From: Aequorivita marisscotiae
Lineage (GTDB): Bacteria; Bacteroidota; Bacteroidia; Flavobacteriales; Flavobacteriaceae
Reading direction: 5' to 3'
NCBI RefSeq assembly: GCF_029814825.1
Contig: NZ_CP122379.1
Location: forward strand, 2,294,001 to 2,358,000
DNA length: 64,000 nt
In this document: piece after piece, positions 42,458 to 52,028 of the stretch
How the letters are laid out: every line of letters starts with the position of its first letter
Position numbering within the stretch: the first letter of the stretch is position 1
Translations under genes and position numbers: made by a program
The notes under the pieces: generated by a model
The model's database searches: none
Seen by the model: only the letters and a program-made list of their open reading frames with translations
Told to the model about the DNA's origin: nothing

Positions 42458-44659
42458 ATGCAAACAGAACAGTTTTATTACGACAACCAGATTGTCAAAA
42501 AATTTATCAATGCTACGATTTTTTGGGGCCTCATTGGTATGAGTGTTGGCTTGTTGCTGGCCTTTATGTTTTTGTTCCCAAATATGACAGACGGAATTTC
42601 GTGGCTTAGTTTTGGTAGGTTAAGACCTTTACATACCAATGCCGTAATTTTCGCCTTTGTCGGGAACGCGATATTTGCGGGAGTTTATTATTCTTCACAG
42701 CGGCTATTAAAGGCCCGAATGTGGAGCGATGCTTTAAGTAACCTAAACTTTTGGGGTTGGCAAGCAATAATTGCTGCTGCCGCAATTACGCTACCGTTGG
42801 GTTATACCACCTCAAAGGAATATGCCGAATTGGAATGGCCAATTGATGTTGCCATTGCCGTTATTTGGGTAGCATTTGGTATAAATCTTATAATGACGAT
42901 GGTAAAAAGACGGCAACGCCACTTATATGTTGCATTATGGTTTTATTTGGGTACTTGGGTAACGGTTGCTGTACTGCATATAGTTAACAGTATGGCAATT
43001 CCGGTTACGGCCCTAAAGAGTTATTCTATGTACGCCGGTGTGCAGGATGCCTTGGTACAATGGTGGTACGGGCATAATGCGGTTGCATTTTTCTTGACCA
43101 CCCCGTTTTTAGGATTGATGTACTATTTTGTACCAAAAGCTGCAAATAGGCCTGTTTATTCGTATCGTCTATCTATTGTGCACTTTTGGTCGTTAATTTT
43201 TATCTATATATGGGCAGGTCCCCATCACTTGTTATATACGGCACTTCCAGAATGGGCGCAGAATTTGGGGGTTGCTTTTTCAGTAATGCTTTTAGCGCCT
43301 TCGTGGGGAGGTATGATCAACGGACTTTTAACCTTGCGAGGTGCTTGGGATAAAGTACGTGTAGATCCAGTTTTAAAGTTTTTTGTGGTAGCCATTACCG
43401 GTTATGGGATGGCAACTTTTGAAGGTCCCATGCTTTCACTTAAAAACGTAAATGCCATTGCCCATTTTAGCGACTGGATTATTGCGCATGTACACGTAGG
43501 AGCTCTTGCGTGGAATGGTTTCCTCGCCTTCGGTATGATTTATTGGTTGGTTCCGCGCTTATTTAAAACAAAATTGTATTCTACACAATTGGCAAATGCA
43601 CATTTCTGGATAGGAACTTTAGGAATTATAATGTATGCCCTACCTATGTATGTTGCAGGCTTTATGCAGGCTTCTATGTGGAATCAATTTAACCCGGATG
43701 GAACACTTACCTATGGAAACTTCCTTGAAACGGTAACGCAAATCATGCCTATGTATTGGATGCGTGCCATTGGAGGAAGTTTATATATTGCCGGTGCCTT
43801 TGTATTGCTATATAATATAGTAATGACGGCACGTACGGGAAGCAAGGTTACTGATGAGCTAGCTGAAGCGGCACCTCTTGCTCCGGTACCAAAAAGACAA
43901 ACTTCGGGTGAAGGATACCACACTTGGTTGGAGCGTCGCCCAATTAAATTAACCATTTACGCGACAATAGCAATTTTAATAGGAGGTATGGTACAAATTA
44001 TACCATCGTTAATGGTAGATGATTATGTACCTGCTATTTCGAGCGTTAAACCGTATACACCTTTAGAATTGGAAGGACGCGATATATACATTCGCGAAGG
44101 TTGTGTAAACTGTCACACCCAAATGATTCGTCCGTTTAGAAGTGAAGTAGAACGCTATGGCGACTATTCAAAATCGGGTGAATATGTTTACGATCATCCT
44201 TTTTTATGGGGAAGTAAACGTACGGGACCAGATCTGCATCGTGTGGGAGGAAAATATTCCGATAACTGGCATTTAAATCATATGTACGATCCGCAAAGTA
44301 CTTCTTCGGGATCTATTATGCCTTCGTACAAATGGTTAATTAGTTCCGAATTAGATAAATCTGATACCGAATCTAAAATGCGAGCCTTAGTTAAAATTGG
44401 AGTGCCTTATACAGATGAAGAAATTGACAGGGCCCAACAATGGATGGATGAGCAGGGAACAAAAATTGAAAAGAACCTGTATAACGACCCCGATTTTGTA
44501 ACCACATATGAGGCAGACAAAAAATATGCTGCCGAAAATGGCGAAGAATTTATAGAAATGAAAAACCGCGAAATAGTTGCGGTAATTGCCTACCTACAAA
44601 GGTTAGGAACAGATATTAAAGTACAAAATTCCGAAGATGCTTCGGCAAAAAACCAATAG
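42458..44659 (+). CDS. ccoNO: CcoN-CcoO fused cbb3-type cytochrome c oxidase subunits I/II
   Basis: High-affinity terminal oxidase core as one 733-residue fusion. The CcoN part (about 1-480) has twelve helices, with GRLRPLHTNAVIFAFVGN carrying the low-spin haem His, WWYGHNAVAFFLTTPFLG carrying CuB His and the catalytic Tyr region, and HVHVGALAWNG carrying haem ligands. The CcoO part (about 500-733) has an anchoring helix and a monohaem site CVNCH at 549-553 in CHTQMIRPFRSEVERYG. The fusion is common in Bacteroidota. Confidence 0.95.
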   Translation: MQTEQFYYDNQIVKKFINATIFWGLIGMSVGLLLAFMFLFPNMTDGISWLSFGRLRPLHTNAVIFAFVGNAIFAGVYYSSQRLLKARMWSDALSNLNFWGWQAIIAAAAITLPLGYTTSKEYAELEWPIDVAIAVIWVAFGINLIMTMVKRRQRHLYVALWFYLGTWVTVAVLHIVNSMAIPVTALKSYSMYAGVQDALVQWWYGHNAVAFFLTTPFLGLMYYFVPKAANRPVYSYRLSIVHFWSLIFIYIWAGPHHLLYTALPEWAQNLGVAFSVMLLAPSWGGMINGLLTLRGAWDKVRVDPVLKFFVVAITGYGMATFEGPMLSLKNVNAIAHFSDWIIAHVHVGALAWNGFLAFGMIYWLVPRLFKTKLYSTQLANAHFWIGTLGIIMYALPMYVAGFMQASMWNQFNPDGTLTYGNFLETVTQIMPMYWMRAIGGSLYIAGAFVLLYNIVMTARTGSKVTDELAEAAPLAPVPKRQTSGEGYHTWLERRPIKLTIYATIAILIGGMVQIIPSLMVDDYVPAISSVKPYTPLELEGRDIYIREGCVNCHTQMIRPFRSEVERYGDYSKSGEYVYDHPFLWGSKRTGPDLHRVGGKYSDNWHLNHMYDPQSTSSGSIMPSYKWLISSELDKSDTESKMRALVKIGVPYTDEEIDRAQQWMDEQGTKIEKNLYNDPDFVTTYEADKKYAAENGEEFIEMKNREIVAVIAYLQRLGTDIKVQNSEDASAKNQ

Positions 44660-44661
44660 AG

Positions 44662-44859
44662 ATGCTGAAATTTATAAAAGGAAACCTTGAAAATATTGAT
44701 AATGTTCAGATTTATCCAATGATTTCACTTTTAATATTCTTCTTCTTTTTTGTTGCCCTTTTTTACTGGGTAATTACGGCGAAGAAAGATCATATTACTG
44801 AGGTGAGCAATATTCCGTTGGAAGACGATACTAAGTATCAAAATGATGAAATATTATGA
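44662..44859 (+). CDS. ccoQ: CcoQ-like small cbb3 oxidase subunit
   Basis: A 65-residue protein with one membrane helix (about 22-42, ISLLIFFFFFVALFYWVIT) and a charged C terminus. Its position, 2 bp after ccoNO and before ccoP, matches CcoQ. Sequence conservation is weak in this family, so the call rests mainly on context. An 85-bp gap with no gene follows. Confidence 0.8.
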   Translation: MLKFIKGNLENIDNVQIYPMISLLIFFFFFVALFYWVITAKKDHITEVSNIPLEDDTKYQNDEIL

Positions 44860-44944
44860 AATTCACATTCACAAATAATAAAACCATGAAGGGGGTTCAA
44901 TTTATTGTTCCGTCTTCTGCAAACCATTCAAATATTATATACAA

Positions 44945-45823
44945 ATGAAAACCACAGCTTCATATTTAAGAGTCATCGGGTTTATGATTCTCGCTTTTTT
45001 TCTAATGGAATTTTTAGTCGATTCCGGAAAAGATTTGGCAATTGTAAAATACCCAATTATTTGGGCGGTTTTAGTAGCAGTTCTTTTTATCGCGATTGCT
45101 TTTGAAGTAATAGCAGCAGCCCTAGAACGCGTTTTGTTCTCAGGACTTTCTCCAGAGGCAAAAACACGGTTTGTAGCTGCCGAAAATTCACGCGAACAAA
45201 AACGCTTTGCCTGGTTTAAACGAAAGTATCACGAAATGCTAGATTCTAAACCAATAGCAAAAGAGCAAGAAATTGTATTGGATCATAATTACGATGGCAT
45301 TCGCGAGCTGGACAACAATTTGCCACCGTGGTGGACCTATCTTTTTTATGCAACTATTGTTTTTGCAATAGGCTATTTTGTTTACTATCAAATGTTTGAT
45401 GGACCCACCCAGATTGATGAATACGAAGCAGAAGTTGCACAAGCAGAAATTGCTATTGCCGAGTTTAAGAAAAACAATAAAGACTTAGTAGATGCAGAAA
45501 CCGTTGAACTGCTAACAGAAGCTTCAGATCTTGCTGCAGGTAAAACAATATATACAGATAATTGTGTAGCTTGCCATAAAGACAGTGGTGGCGGCGGTAT
45601 TGGCCCAAACCTTACAGACGATTACTGGATTTTGGGCGGGGGCATTAAAAATGTTTTCCATACCATTAGTGAGGGAGGACGCGCCGGAAAAGGTATGATT
45701 CCTTGGAAATCTGAATTAAAACCAAACGAAATGGCACAAGTAGCCAGTTATGTTATCTCCTTACACGGAACCAATCCGGCAGATGGCAAAGAGCCTGAAG
45801 GCGATTTGTGGACCGGAGAATAA
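44945..45823 (+). CDS. ccoP: CcoP, cytochrome c subunit of cbb3 oxidase (single haem)
   Basis: Membrane-bound cytochrome subunit III, 292 residues. Two helices lie near 8-25 and 36-55, and another near 135-155 after the family motif DGIRELDNNLPPWWTYLFYATIVFA. Only one haem site is present, CVACH at 207-211, whereas textbook CcoP has two. The axial Met is probably in GKGMIPWK. The short form should still relay electrons to CcoO. Confidence 0.92.
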   Translation: MKTTASYLRVIGFMILAFFLMEFLVDSGKDLAIVKYPIIWAVLVAVLFIAIAFEVIAAALERVLFSGLSPEAKTRFVAAENSREQKRFAWFKRKYHEMLDSKPIAKEQEIVLDHNYDGIRELDNNLPPWWTYLFYATIVFAIGYFVYYQMFDGPTQIDEYEAEVAQAEIAIAEFKKNNKDLVDAETVELLTEASDLAAGKTIYTDNCVACHKDSGGGGIGPNLTDDYWILGGGIKNVFHTISEGGRAGKGMIPWKSELKPNEMAQVASYVISLHGTNPADGKEPEGDLWTGE

Positions 45824-45843
45824 TTTGTATCAAACATTTAAAA

Positions 45844-45879
45844 TGTAACGGAAAAATTGGTTTAATAATTTGCGTTACA
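45844..45879 (+). other. Inverted repeat between ccoP and ccoG
   Basis: TGTAACG (45844-45850) and CGTTACA (45873-45879) form a perfect 7-bp stem with a 22-nt AT-rich loop. No T-run follows, so partial attenuation or processing is more likely than termination. Confidence 0.4.
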
Positions 45880-45905
45880 AAATAAATCTCTAAAGACAAT
45901 TAATA

Positions 45906-47327
45906 GTGGATACCCCAGAAAACGAACGTTTCAGAGATAGTATTGGCACAATGACCGAAGAAGGCAAAAGGGCTTGGGTGTACCCCAAGAAACCTTCAGG
46001 TAAATTGTATCAATACAGAAAATATGTAAGTTATATTTTACTTGCATTTCTCTTTATTGCGCCATTTGTAAAAATAAACGGCAATCAGTTTTTGCTATTT
46101 AATGTCTTGGAGCGACGTTTTAATATTTTTGGCTTTCCTTTTTGGCCGCAAGATTTTTATCTGTTTGTTATAATGATGATCATTGGGGTGGTCTTTATTA
46201 TTTTCTTTACAGCGGCTTTTGGCCGAATTTTTTGTGGGTGGATCTGCCCCCAAACAATTTTTATGGAAATGGTTTTCCGAAGAATTGAATATTGGATTGA
46301 TGGTGATAGAGGTGCACAAATACGTTTAGATAAAGCTCCGTGGAATGCCGAGAAAATCAGGAAACGCGTATTAAAATGGTTTATTTTCTTTGTTATTTCG
46401 TTTGCCATCGCAAATATTTTTCTCGCTTATTTTATCGGGAGCGACCGGTTAATTCAATATGTTTTTGAAGGGCCGTTAGAGCATGTAAGTACGCTTATTT
46501 CACTATTGATTTTTACAGGAGTATTCTATTTTGTCTTTGCCTGGTTTCGCGAGCAAGTATGTATAATTGCTTGTCCGTACGGTAGGTTACAAGGGGTTTT
46601 GTTAGACACTAAATCTATTGTGGTGGCTTATGACCATAAACGAGGCGAAAAGGAAGTGGGGCGTGCCAAATTTAAAAAGAATGAAGATCGGGAGGCTTCG
46701 GGAAAAGGAGATTGTATAGATTGTTTTCAGTGTGTAAATGTTTGCCCAACGGGAATTGATATTCGCAATGGAACACAATTGGAATGTATAAACTGTACCG
46801 CTTGTATTGATGAGTGCGACAGTATTATGGAAGCGGTAAACTTGCCAAAGGGATTAATCCGATATGCGAGCGAAGAGAATATTGAAAAAAAGGCACCATT
46901 TAAATTTACGCCACGTCTAAAGGGTTATACGGCAGTATTAGTTATTTTAATTGGTGTTTTATCCGGACTTTTATTTTTAAGAAGTGATGTTGAAGCAAAC
47001 ATTTTGCGTCTTCCCGGACAGTTGTACGAGCACAAAGACGGCAATATTATCAGCAATGTTTTCACCTATAAATTGTTGAATAAAACCACTAAGGATATTG
47101 AGGATATTCACTTTAAATTGAAATCGCCTAAGGGTACAATTCAAACTGTAAAACACGGTGCAATTGTGGTGCCAGCGCAAGATTTGGCACAAGGAACCCT
47201 ATTTATTGAAATAAATAATTCGGCTTTAAGCGGCGATAAAAACCGTGCAGTAATAGAAGTTTACAGCGGGGAGAATTTAATTGAAACCACCAGCGTTACA
47301 TTTTTAGGCCCACGAAGTTTTAAGTAA
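45906..47327 (+). CDS. ccoG: CcoG/RdxA, cupric reductase for cbb3 assembly
   Basis: Membrane ferredoxin-like protein that reduces Cu(II) for oxidase assembly. The 473-residue protein starts with GTG at 45906. It has helices near 37-55, 85-110, 150-170, 190-210 and 338-357. Cluster motifs are GRIFCGWICPQTIFME and IACPYGRLQG in the membrane part and CIDCFQCVNVCPTGID...CINCTACIDECD near 273-310, a 2x[4Fe-4S] pattern. The C-terminal domain is an Ig-like periplasmic fold. Confidence 0.93.
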   Translation: MDTPENERFRDSIGTMTEEGKRAWVYPKKPSGKLYQYRKYVSYILLAFLFIAPFVKINGNQFLLFNVLERRFNIFGFPFWPQDFYLFVIMMIIGVVFIIFFTAAFGRIFCGWICPQTIFMEMVFRRIEYWIDGDRGAQIRLDKAPWNAEKIRKRVLKWFIFFVISFAIANIFLAYFIGSDRLIQYVFEGPLEHVSTLISLLIFTGVFYFVFAWFREQVCIIACPYGRLQGVLLDTKSIVVAYDHKRGEKEVGRAKFKKNEDREASGKGDCIDCFQCVNVCPTGIDIRNGTQLECINCTACIDECDSIMEAVNLPKGLIRYASEENIEKKAPFKFTPRLKGYTAVLVILIGVLSGLLFLRSDVEANILRLPGQLYEHKDGNIISNVFTYKLLNKTTKDIEDIHFKLKSPKGTIQTVKHGAIVVPAQDLAQGTLFIEINNSALSGDKNRAVIEVYSGENLIETTSVTFLGPRSFK

Positions 47328-47426
47328 AACGTTACTTCTGCCTATTAATGCTGAAATATTATAAATTAAAAGCTCGGGTATTTTATTGCGAATTGAAGAG
47401 TGAAGAATAATTAAAAAAGGTAAGTA

Positions 47427-47873
47427 ATGAAGATGAATTGGGGTACGGGATTGGCAATTTGGTTGGCACTTTTTATAGTGTTTATTCTGTATTTTGTTAT
47501 AAGAATAAGTACCGAAGATAAATACGATTACGATTTGGTAACCGAAGAATACTACCAAAAAGAAATGATTTTCCAACAAGAATTTGACGCAGAAGAGAAT
47601 GCCAATTCCTTGGAAGGATCTATTACAGGCGAAAAAATTGCCGAAGGATGGATGCTTACATTTCCGAAGAATATAGATTACACAAAAATAAAGGGCACTG
47701 TATTTTTATACAGGCCGTCTAATAAAAATTTGGATTTTCAACTTCCGTTGGAATTAACGAGCGAAAAATTATTAATTCCAGATAAACGCCTTCTTGCCGG
47801 ACGGTGGAATACGATTGTAAAATGGAGCTACGAAGGGGAAGCATATTTGTATAAAAGGAAAATTGTATATTAA
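47427..47873 (+). CDS. fixH: FixH-family protein
   Basis: A 148-residue protein with one N-terminal helix (about 4-24) followed by EDKYDYDLVTEEYYQKEMIFQQEFDAEENA, the FixH/CcoH signature, and a beta-rich periplasmic domain. It assists assembly of cbb3 oxidase or copper supply. It is preceded by about 100 bp without a gene and followed by a TauE/SafE-like gene. Confidence 0.88.
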   Translation: MKMNWGTGLAIWLALFIVFILYFVIRISTEDKYDYDLVTEEYYQKEMIFQQEFDAEENANSLEGSITGEKIAEGWMLTFPKNIDYTKIKGTVFLYRPSNKNLDFQLPLELTSEKLLIPDKRLLAGRWNTIVKWSYEGEAYLYKRKIVY

Positions 47874-47921
47874 TACGGCTTTGAGCCGTAACAAGCACAG
47901 AAATATAAATTTGGAATTTGA

Positions 47922-48644
47922 ATGTTGTACACCTCACTTATATTTGGATTATTAGGTAGTTTCCATTGTGTGGGAATGTGTGGGCCAATTGCATTTTTAT
48001 TACCTGTTGATAGAAATAATAATGTAAAAAAAATTGGACAAACATTTCTGTACCATTTTGGCCGAATTTTGGCCTATAGTATTATCGGACTGGCCTTTGG
48101 ATTGGTTGGTAAAAGTTTAAATTTATTTGGATTTCAGCAGCAGCTTTCAATATTTATTGGAATTTTAATGTTGTTGGTAATTTTTATTCCGCAGAAAACT
48201 TTTAATAGATACAACTTTTCTAAACCCGTTTTTAAAATTATTTCAAAAGTAAAGTCCGCTTTAGGGAAGGAACTAAAAAAGAAAACGCCGGATACATTTT
48301 TAACCATTGGGCTTTTAAATGGTTTTCTTCCGTGTGGGCTTGTTTATATGGCTGTATTTGGTGCAATTGCTACTGGCGATGCCTTAAGCGGAAGTTTATA
48401 TATGGCTATATTCGGGATCGGAACAATACCATTAATGACAACTGCCATATATCTTGGAAATTTTTTAAATGCGCAAGTTCGGCAACGCGTACGCCGTGCA
48501 ATTCCTGTTTTTGTAGTAATAATAGGTTGCCTGTTTATAGTTAGAGGTTTGGGGTTGGGCATCCCGTATATTTCACCAAAACCGATGACCGAGACCGTGG
48601 ACGCAAATTACGATTGCGAACCCATGATCTTAGAAAATAAATGA
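47922..48644 (+). CDS. Sulfite exporter TauE/SafE-family membrane protein (cbb3 cluster type)
   Basis: A 240-residue membrane protein with about six helices. It starts MLYTSLIFGLLGSFHCVGMCGPIAF, which carries the HCVGMCG motif of the cytochrome-biogenesis-linked (CcoH-type) branch. GLLNGFLPCGLVYMA near 128-142 forms the second half-repeat. In cco clusters this family is linked to copper delivery rather than sulfite export. The C terminus ends in a short Cys-containing tail. Confidence 0.87.
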   Translation: MLYTSLIFGLLGSFHCVGMCGPIAFLLPVDRNNNVKKIGQTFLYHFGRILAYSIIGLAFGLVGKSLNLFGFQQQLSIFIGILMLLVIFIPQKTFNRYNFSKPVFKIISKVKSALGKELKKKTPDTFLTIGLLNGFLPCGLVYMAVFGAIATGDALSGSLYMAIFGIGTIPLMTTAIYLGNFLNAQVRQRVRRAIPVFVVIIGCLFIVRGLGLGIPYISPKPMTETVDANYDCEPMILENK

Positions 48645-48674
48645 AATAATTATTAACCAATTAAAAATTATAAT

Positions 48675-48842
48675 ATGACACATTTAATCTTGCCACTTGC
48701 CAATTGGGGAATGGGTACCGCTATTATTATTTTCTTTGCCGTATTATGTGTAGGTCTTTCTGCCCTTGTGCTTAGCTTTGTGTTTAGCGGGAAAAAGAAA
48801 GATAAAGACGAAGTAACCCCCTCTAAAAATGATAAAATTTAA
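48675..48842 (+). CDS. Tiny single-helix membrane protein 1
   Basis: A 55-residue protein (starts MTHLILPLANWGMGTAIII, ends TPSKNDKI). One helix spans about 14-38, followed by a Lys-rich cytoplasmic tail (GKKKDKDE). It is located 30 bp after the TauE/SafE-like gene in the same direction. Size and layout resemble CcoQ/CcoS-type accessory proteins, but no family is recognised. Confidence 0.65.
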   Translation: MTHLILPLANWGMGTAIIIFFAVLCVGLSALVLSFVFSGKKKDKDEVTPSKNDKI

Positions 48843-48853
48843 ACTTTTGTGTT

Positions 48854-49039
48854 ATGCGTAACCTTAACTCCATTCCATTAGTAGATTTTACGTCGGGCGT
48901 TGTAACAACTATCCTTTCAATAGTTATATGTTTTGTTATAATTATTGCGTTAATTCTATATGTGAAGAATAGTAAAAATCGAAAAAACATGGTTCACAAT
49001 AAGAAAAAGAAGAACGATGAACCGGGAAATAACAAATAG
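48854..49039 (+). CDS. Tiny single-helix membrane protein 2
   Basis: A 61-residue protein with one helix at about 17-41 and a strongly basic tail (KNSKNRKNMVHNKKKKNDE). It starts 11 bp after the previous tiny gene and shares its layout, so the two may act together. It is the last plus-strand gene of the cbb3 region. Confidence 0.65.
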   Translation: MRNLNSIPLVDFTSGVVTTILSIVICFVIIIALILYVKNSKNRKNMVHNKKKKNDEPGNNK

Positions 49040-49078
49040 TTTTGGCGCTATTTTAAATTGAAAAAGTAAAAAGGAGGG

Positions 49079-49096
49079 AAGCGTGTAAAGCGCTTT
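49079..49096 (+). terminator. Weak hairpin with T-run ending the cco region
   Basis: AAGCG and CGCTT form a 5-bp stem with a 7-nt loop followed by six T. It lies between the convergent cco and sco1 genes. Confidence 0.4.
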
Positions 49097-49128
49097 TTTC
49101 CGGATCGTTATTATGTTTTAACGTACTG

Positions 49129-49746
49129 TTATTTAGCTAAATCAATAATAGCTTGAACTGTTTCTTTATTATCTACGCCCAATCCTTCTTGTTGATGTGC
49201 CAGTTCGCCCGCTTGATTAAAAACACTAATGATGTTTGAATGGGAGAAATCCATTGGCGATATTTTTTTGTAGTTTACGGCCAATACTGCAGCAAATTCG
49301 CGAGTATCGTCTTCGGTACCACGCAGAAATAGCCATTTGTCATCTTCCATTTTGTTTTCTAAGGCAAATTCTGTTAGTCGTTCGGGCGTATCGGTTTTTG
49401 GATCGATACTTACAAAAACGAACTGGACATCATCAATTTTATCTTCTGGAATTTGTTTTTCAATGTTTCGCATATCGGCAACCAATCTGGGGCAAGCCGC
49501 TTGGCAGGAGGTATAAATCATAACCATTGCCAATACTTTTCCTTTTAACTCTTTTAGTTCAATTTCGTTGCCATCCTGGGTAGTCCAGTTAGACGGAAGA
49601 TTATAGATAGACATATCGGAGATAGCATTATCTGTTGCTTGCTCAGTGGCATTTTCAGCAGTTGCTTCGGTGTCTTTTGCAGTATTATTACACGAAATTG
49701 CAACCAATGAGGCTGCAATAAAAATATATTTGAGTTTGTTTATCAT
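49129..49746 (-). CDS. SCO1/SenC copper chaperone lipoprotein
   Basis: Thioredoxin-fold copper chaperone, 205 residues, with a lipoprotein signal (LVAISC, Cys19). The Cu motif TSCQAACPRL (CxxxC) lies near 80-89, and the distal conserved His is in PMDFSHSNIISV near 173-184. It is the last gene of the nirK operon, 8 bp after the SUMF1 gene. It probably loads copper into NirK or NosZ CuA. Confidence 0.92.
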   Translation of the reverse strand: MINKLKYIFIAASLVAISCNNTAKDTEATAENATEQATDNAISDMSIYNLPSNWTTQDGNEIELKELKGKVLAMVMIYTSCQAACPRLVADMRNIEKQIPEDKIDDVQFVFVSIDPKTDTPERLTEFALENKMEDDKWLFLRGTEDDTREFAAVLAVNYKKISPMDFSHSNIISVFNQAGELAHQQEGLGVDNKETVQAIIDLAK

Positions 49747-49754
49747 TTCAATAT

Positions 49755-50519
49755 TTAATTTTCAATATCCTTTGCACAGCGAAAACCTAAATTTTGGGAA
49801 CTGTAGCGGGCTTTCATACTACCGCGAAATGCGTAACGCATAAAAGCTGCATAATTCATTAAATCTGAAGCACCAATAGCTGCGCTTCCACAGAAGAGGT
49901 TAGCATCTTTATCTACATCTTTTCTAGATTCGCCAGAGATAAGAACCGTGTTGAAATCTTGTGTCCATTCCCATACCAAACCGTGAAGGTCATAAATGCC
50001 ATAATAATTTTTAAAAGTAGAACCAACGGGTTGGTTAAAGGTTTTTGGAGTTTCGTACCAGTTTAAAATATATTGGTTATAAGCTTTTATTTTACGAGCA
50101 TCCGGTACATTTTCATTGGCCATTGCGGCATATTCCCATTCATCCATTGTAGGTAAACGTTTGCCTTGACACTCGCAGTAATTTTTTGCTGCAAACCAAG
50201 AAACATTGTTTACAGGAGCATCTTTAAGTCCGGTAAAAGTTGTATCGTCTGTCCACTTAGATAAATAGCTTTTGTCTGCAAATAAACTTTTTACGTTACT
50301 CTTTTTCCATTTTGGATTTTCCTGTACAAATTTTAAATAATCGGCATTGGTAACAGGATGTACATCCATTAAAAACGGCTCTACTTTTACAGTTTTACCT
50401 TCGGCACCGTAAAGTGGTAAATAAACACCGCCTTCAACCATAGCCATTTTATCATTCTGAGCTGATAGCTTACAAAATAATGAAAGGAGTAAGAAGAGGG
50501 CGGTGCTATAATATTTCAT
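49755..50519 (-). CDS. Formylglycine-generating-enzyme (SUMF1)-family exported protein
   Basis: A 254-residue secreted protein with signal MKYYSTALFLLLSLFCKLSAQ. The SUMF1/FGE fold is evident from MVEGGVYLPLYG, DVHPVTNADYLKFVQ, PVNNVSWFAAKNYCECQGKRLPTMDEWEYAA and the C-terminal FRGSMKARYSSQNLGFRC. The catalytic Cys pair of true FGEs is not apparent, so sulfatase activation is doubtful. The ATG at 50519 is preferred to a TTG 9 bp upstream. It lies between nirK and sco1, so a role in NirK copper-site maturation is possible but unproven. Confidence 0.82.
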   Translation of the reverse strand: MKYYSTALFLLLSLFCKLSAQNDKMAMVEGGVYLPLYGAEGKTVKVEPFLMDVHPVTNADYLKFVQENPKWKKSNVKSLFADKSYLSKWTDDTTFTGLKDAPVNNVSWFAAKNYCECQGKRLPTMDEWEYAAMANENVPDARKIKAYNQYILNWYETPKTFNQPVGSTFKNYYGIYDLHGLVWEWTQDFNTVLISGESRKDVDKDANLFCGSAAIGASDLMNYAAFMRYAFRGSMKARYSSQNLGFRCAKDIEN

Positions 50520-50533
50520 TTTAATCAATTATT

Positions 50534-52000
50534 TTATTTGTTTCTAACGGCTTCAACCATCTCTGGAGTTACGTCAGTTTTATTATTGCCCCAACTATTA
50601 TACACATAGGTTAGAACATTAGCCACGTCTTGGTCACTAAGGGCTTGTGCGGTCATTACACTGTTGTATTTTTTGCCGTTTACAGTAATTTCACCGGATA
50701 AACCGTGAAGTACAATATCAATGGCGCGGTCAACATCAGCATTTAAGTAATCTGAGTTTGCCAAAGGAGGGAACGCATTGGGAATACCTTGTCCATTTCC
50801 TTGGTGACATGCAACACAAGTGGCCATATACTTGTCCTTACCAAATTTCATTTTTTCTTCAAAACTCAAGGCTTTCACTTCTTCTTTCTCCTTATTTCTG
50901 TCAAGGCTTGGCATAGATTGAATTACACTTCCTTCAGGCAGGTAGATTCCATCGTGTATTTCGCCGGCAAACACTTTTTCGTTTTCTTCACCTCCTACTT
51001 TTAGCATACCAAGGGCACCCTTGTTAAAAGCTCTAAAAATAGAATGATCTACTAAAATAAATGTTCCAGGTACTTCTACTTTAAACTCTACTATGGCTGC
51101 ACCTCCAGCTGGAATTAGGGTAGTTTGTACATTGTCGTTTACCAAATCACCACCTTCAACATATACTTTGTCAAAAATCTCACCAATTACGTGGAAAGAA
51201 GACACCAGATTAGGCCCTCCATTACCCACAAACAGTCGCACTGTTTCGCCTACATTAGCAGTAATAGCATTATCACCAGTCATAGCACCTACGTGGCCGT
51301 TAAATACAACGTAATCTGCGTTTTCATCAATTGCCTTCTGCATATCGAAAGCTTGCAGGCCACGTTCACCGTATTTACCTTCCGTATAGAAATCGCCTTG
51401 CATGATGTAATATTCTTTATCAACAGGTTCTAGTCCGCCTTCAGGTTCAACTAAAATTAGCCCGTACATTCCGTTTGCAATGTGCATTCCCACAGGGGCT
51501 GTTGCACAGTGGTAAACATATAATCCTGGATTAAGCACTTTAAAGGAGAATACTTTTTCGTGCCCTGGAGCTACAAAAGATGATTCTGCTCCACCTCCTG
51601 GACCGTTTACTGCGTGAAGGTCAATGTTGTGTGGAAGCTTGTTATCTGGGTGGTTTTTAAGGTGAAACTCAATTTCGTCACCAACACGGGTTCTGATAAA
51701 ACTTCCCGGAACCGTTCCCCCAAAAGTCCAGTATATGTATTTAACACCGCTGGTCATTTCGCCTTCGCGTTCCTGTATTTCTAAATCGACAATAAGCTTT
51801 TTCGCCATACGCTTTCCAACCGGAGTTGGCACGAATGGAGGAGAGGTTAGTTCTGCAATCATTTCCTGATTTACAGGAATATCTACCGCATCCTTGTATT
51901 TTTTACTAGACTGATCGTTTACACAGCTCGAGAGCATTGCTATAGCAGCTATGCCAACGAGCATTTTAGTAAAGAAGAATTTTTTAATGTTTGATTTCAT
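50534..52000 (-). CDS. nirK: Copper nitrite reductase with C-terminal cytochrome c domain
   Basis: Reduces nitrite to NO. The 488-residue protein has a lipoprotein signal (AMLSSC, Cys26). Two cupredoxin domains carry type-1 Cu ligands His124, Cys165, His173 and Met178, type-2 Cu ligands His129 and His164 plus the His of FILVDHSIF, and catalytic Asp127 and the His of SSFHVIGE. A monohaem cytochrome c domain is fused at the C terminus (CVACH at 395-399), giving a built-in electron donor. It is followed by SUMF1 and SCO1 genes. Confidence 0.97.
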   Translation of the reverse strand: MKSNIKKFFFTKMLVGIAAIAMLSSCVNDQSSKKYKDAVDIPVNQEMIAELTSPPFVPTPVGKRMAKKLIVDLEIQEREGEMTSGVKYIYWTFGGTVPGSFIRTRVGDEIEFHLKNHPDNKLPHNIDLHAVNGPGGGAESSFVAPGHEKVFSFKVLNPGLYVYHCATAPVGMHIANGMYGLILVEPEGGLEPVDKEYYIMQGDFYTEGKYGERGLQAFDMQKAIDENADYVVFNGHVGAMTGDNAITANVGETVRLFVGNGGPNLVSSFHVIGEIFDKVYVEGGDLVNDNVQTTLIPAGGAAIVEFKVEVPGTFILVDHSIFRAFNKGALGMLKVGGEENEKVFAGEIHDGIYLPEGSVIQSMPSLDRNKEKEEVKALSFEEKMKFGKDKYMATCVACHQGNGQGIPNAFPPLANSDYLNADVDRAIDIVLHGLSGEITVNGKKYNSVMTAQALSDQDVANVLTYVYNSWGNNKTDVTPEMVEAVRNK

Positions 52001-52028
52001 AGATTGGAATTTTAAAATTATGCTTGAT

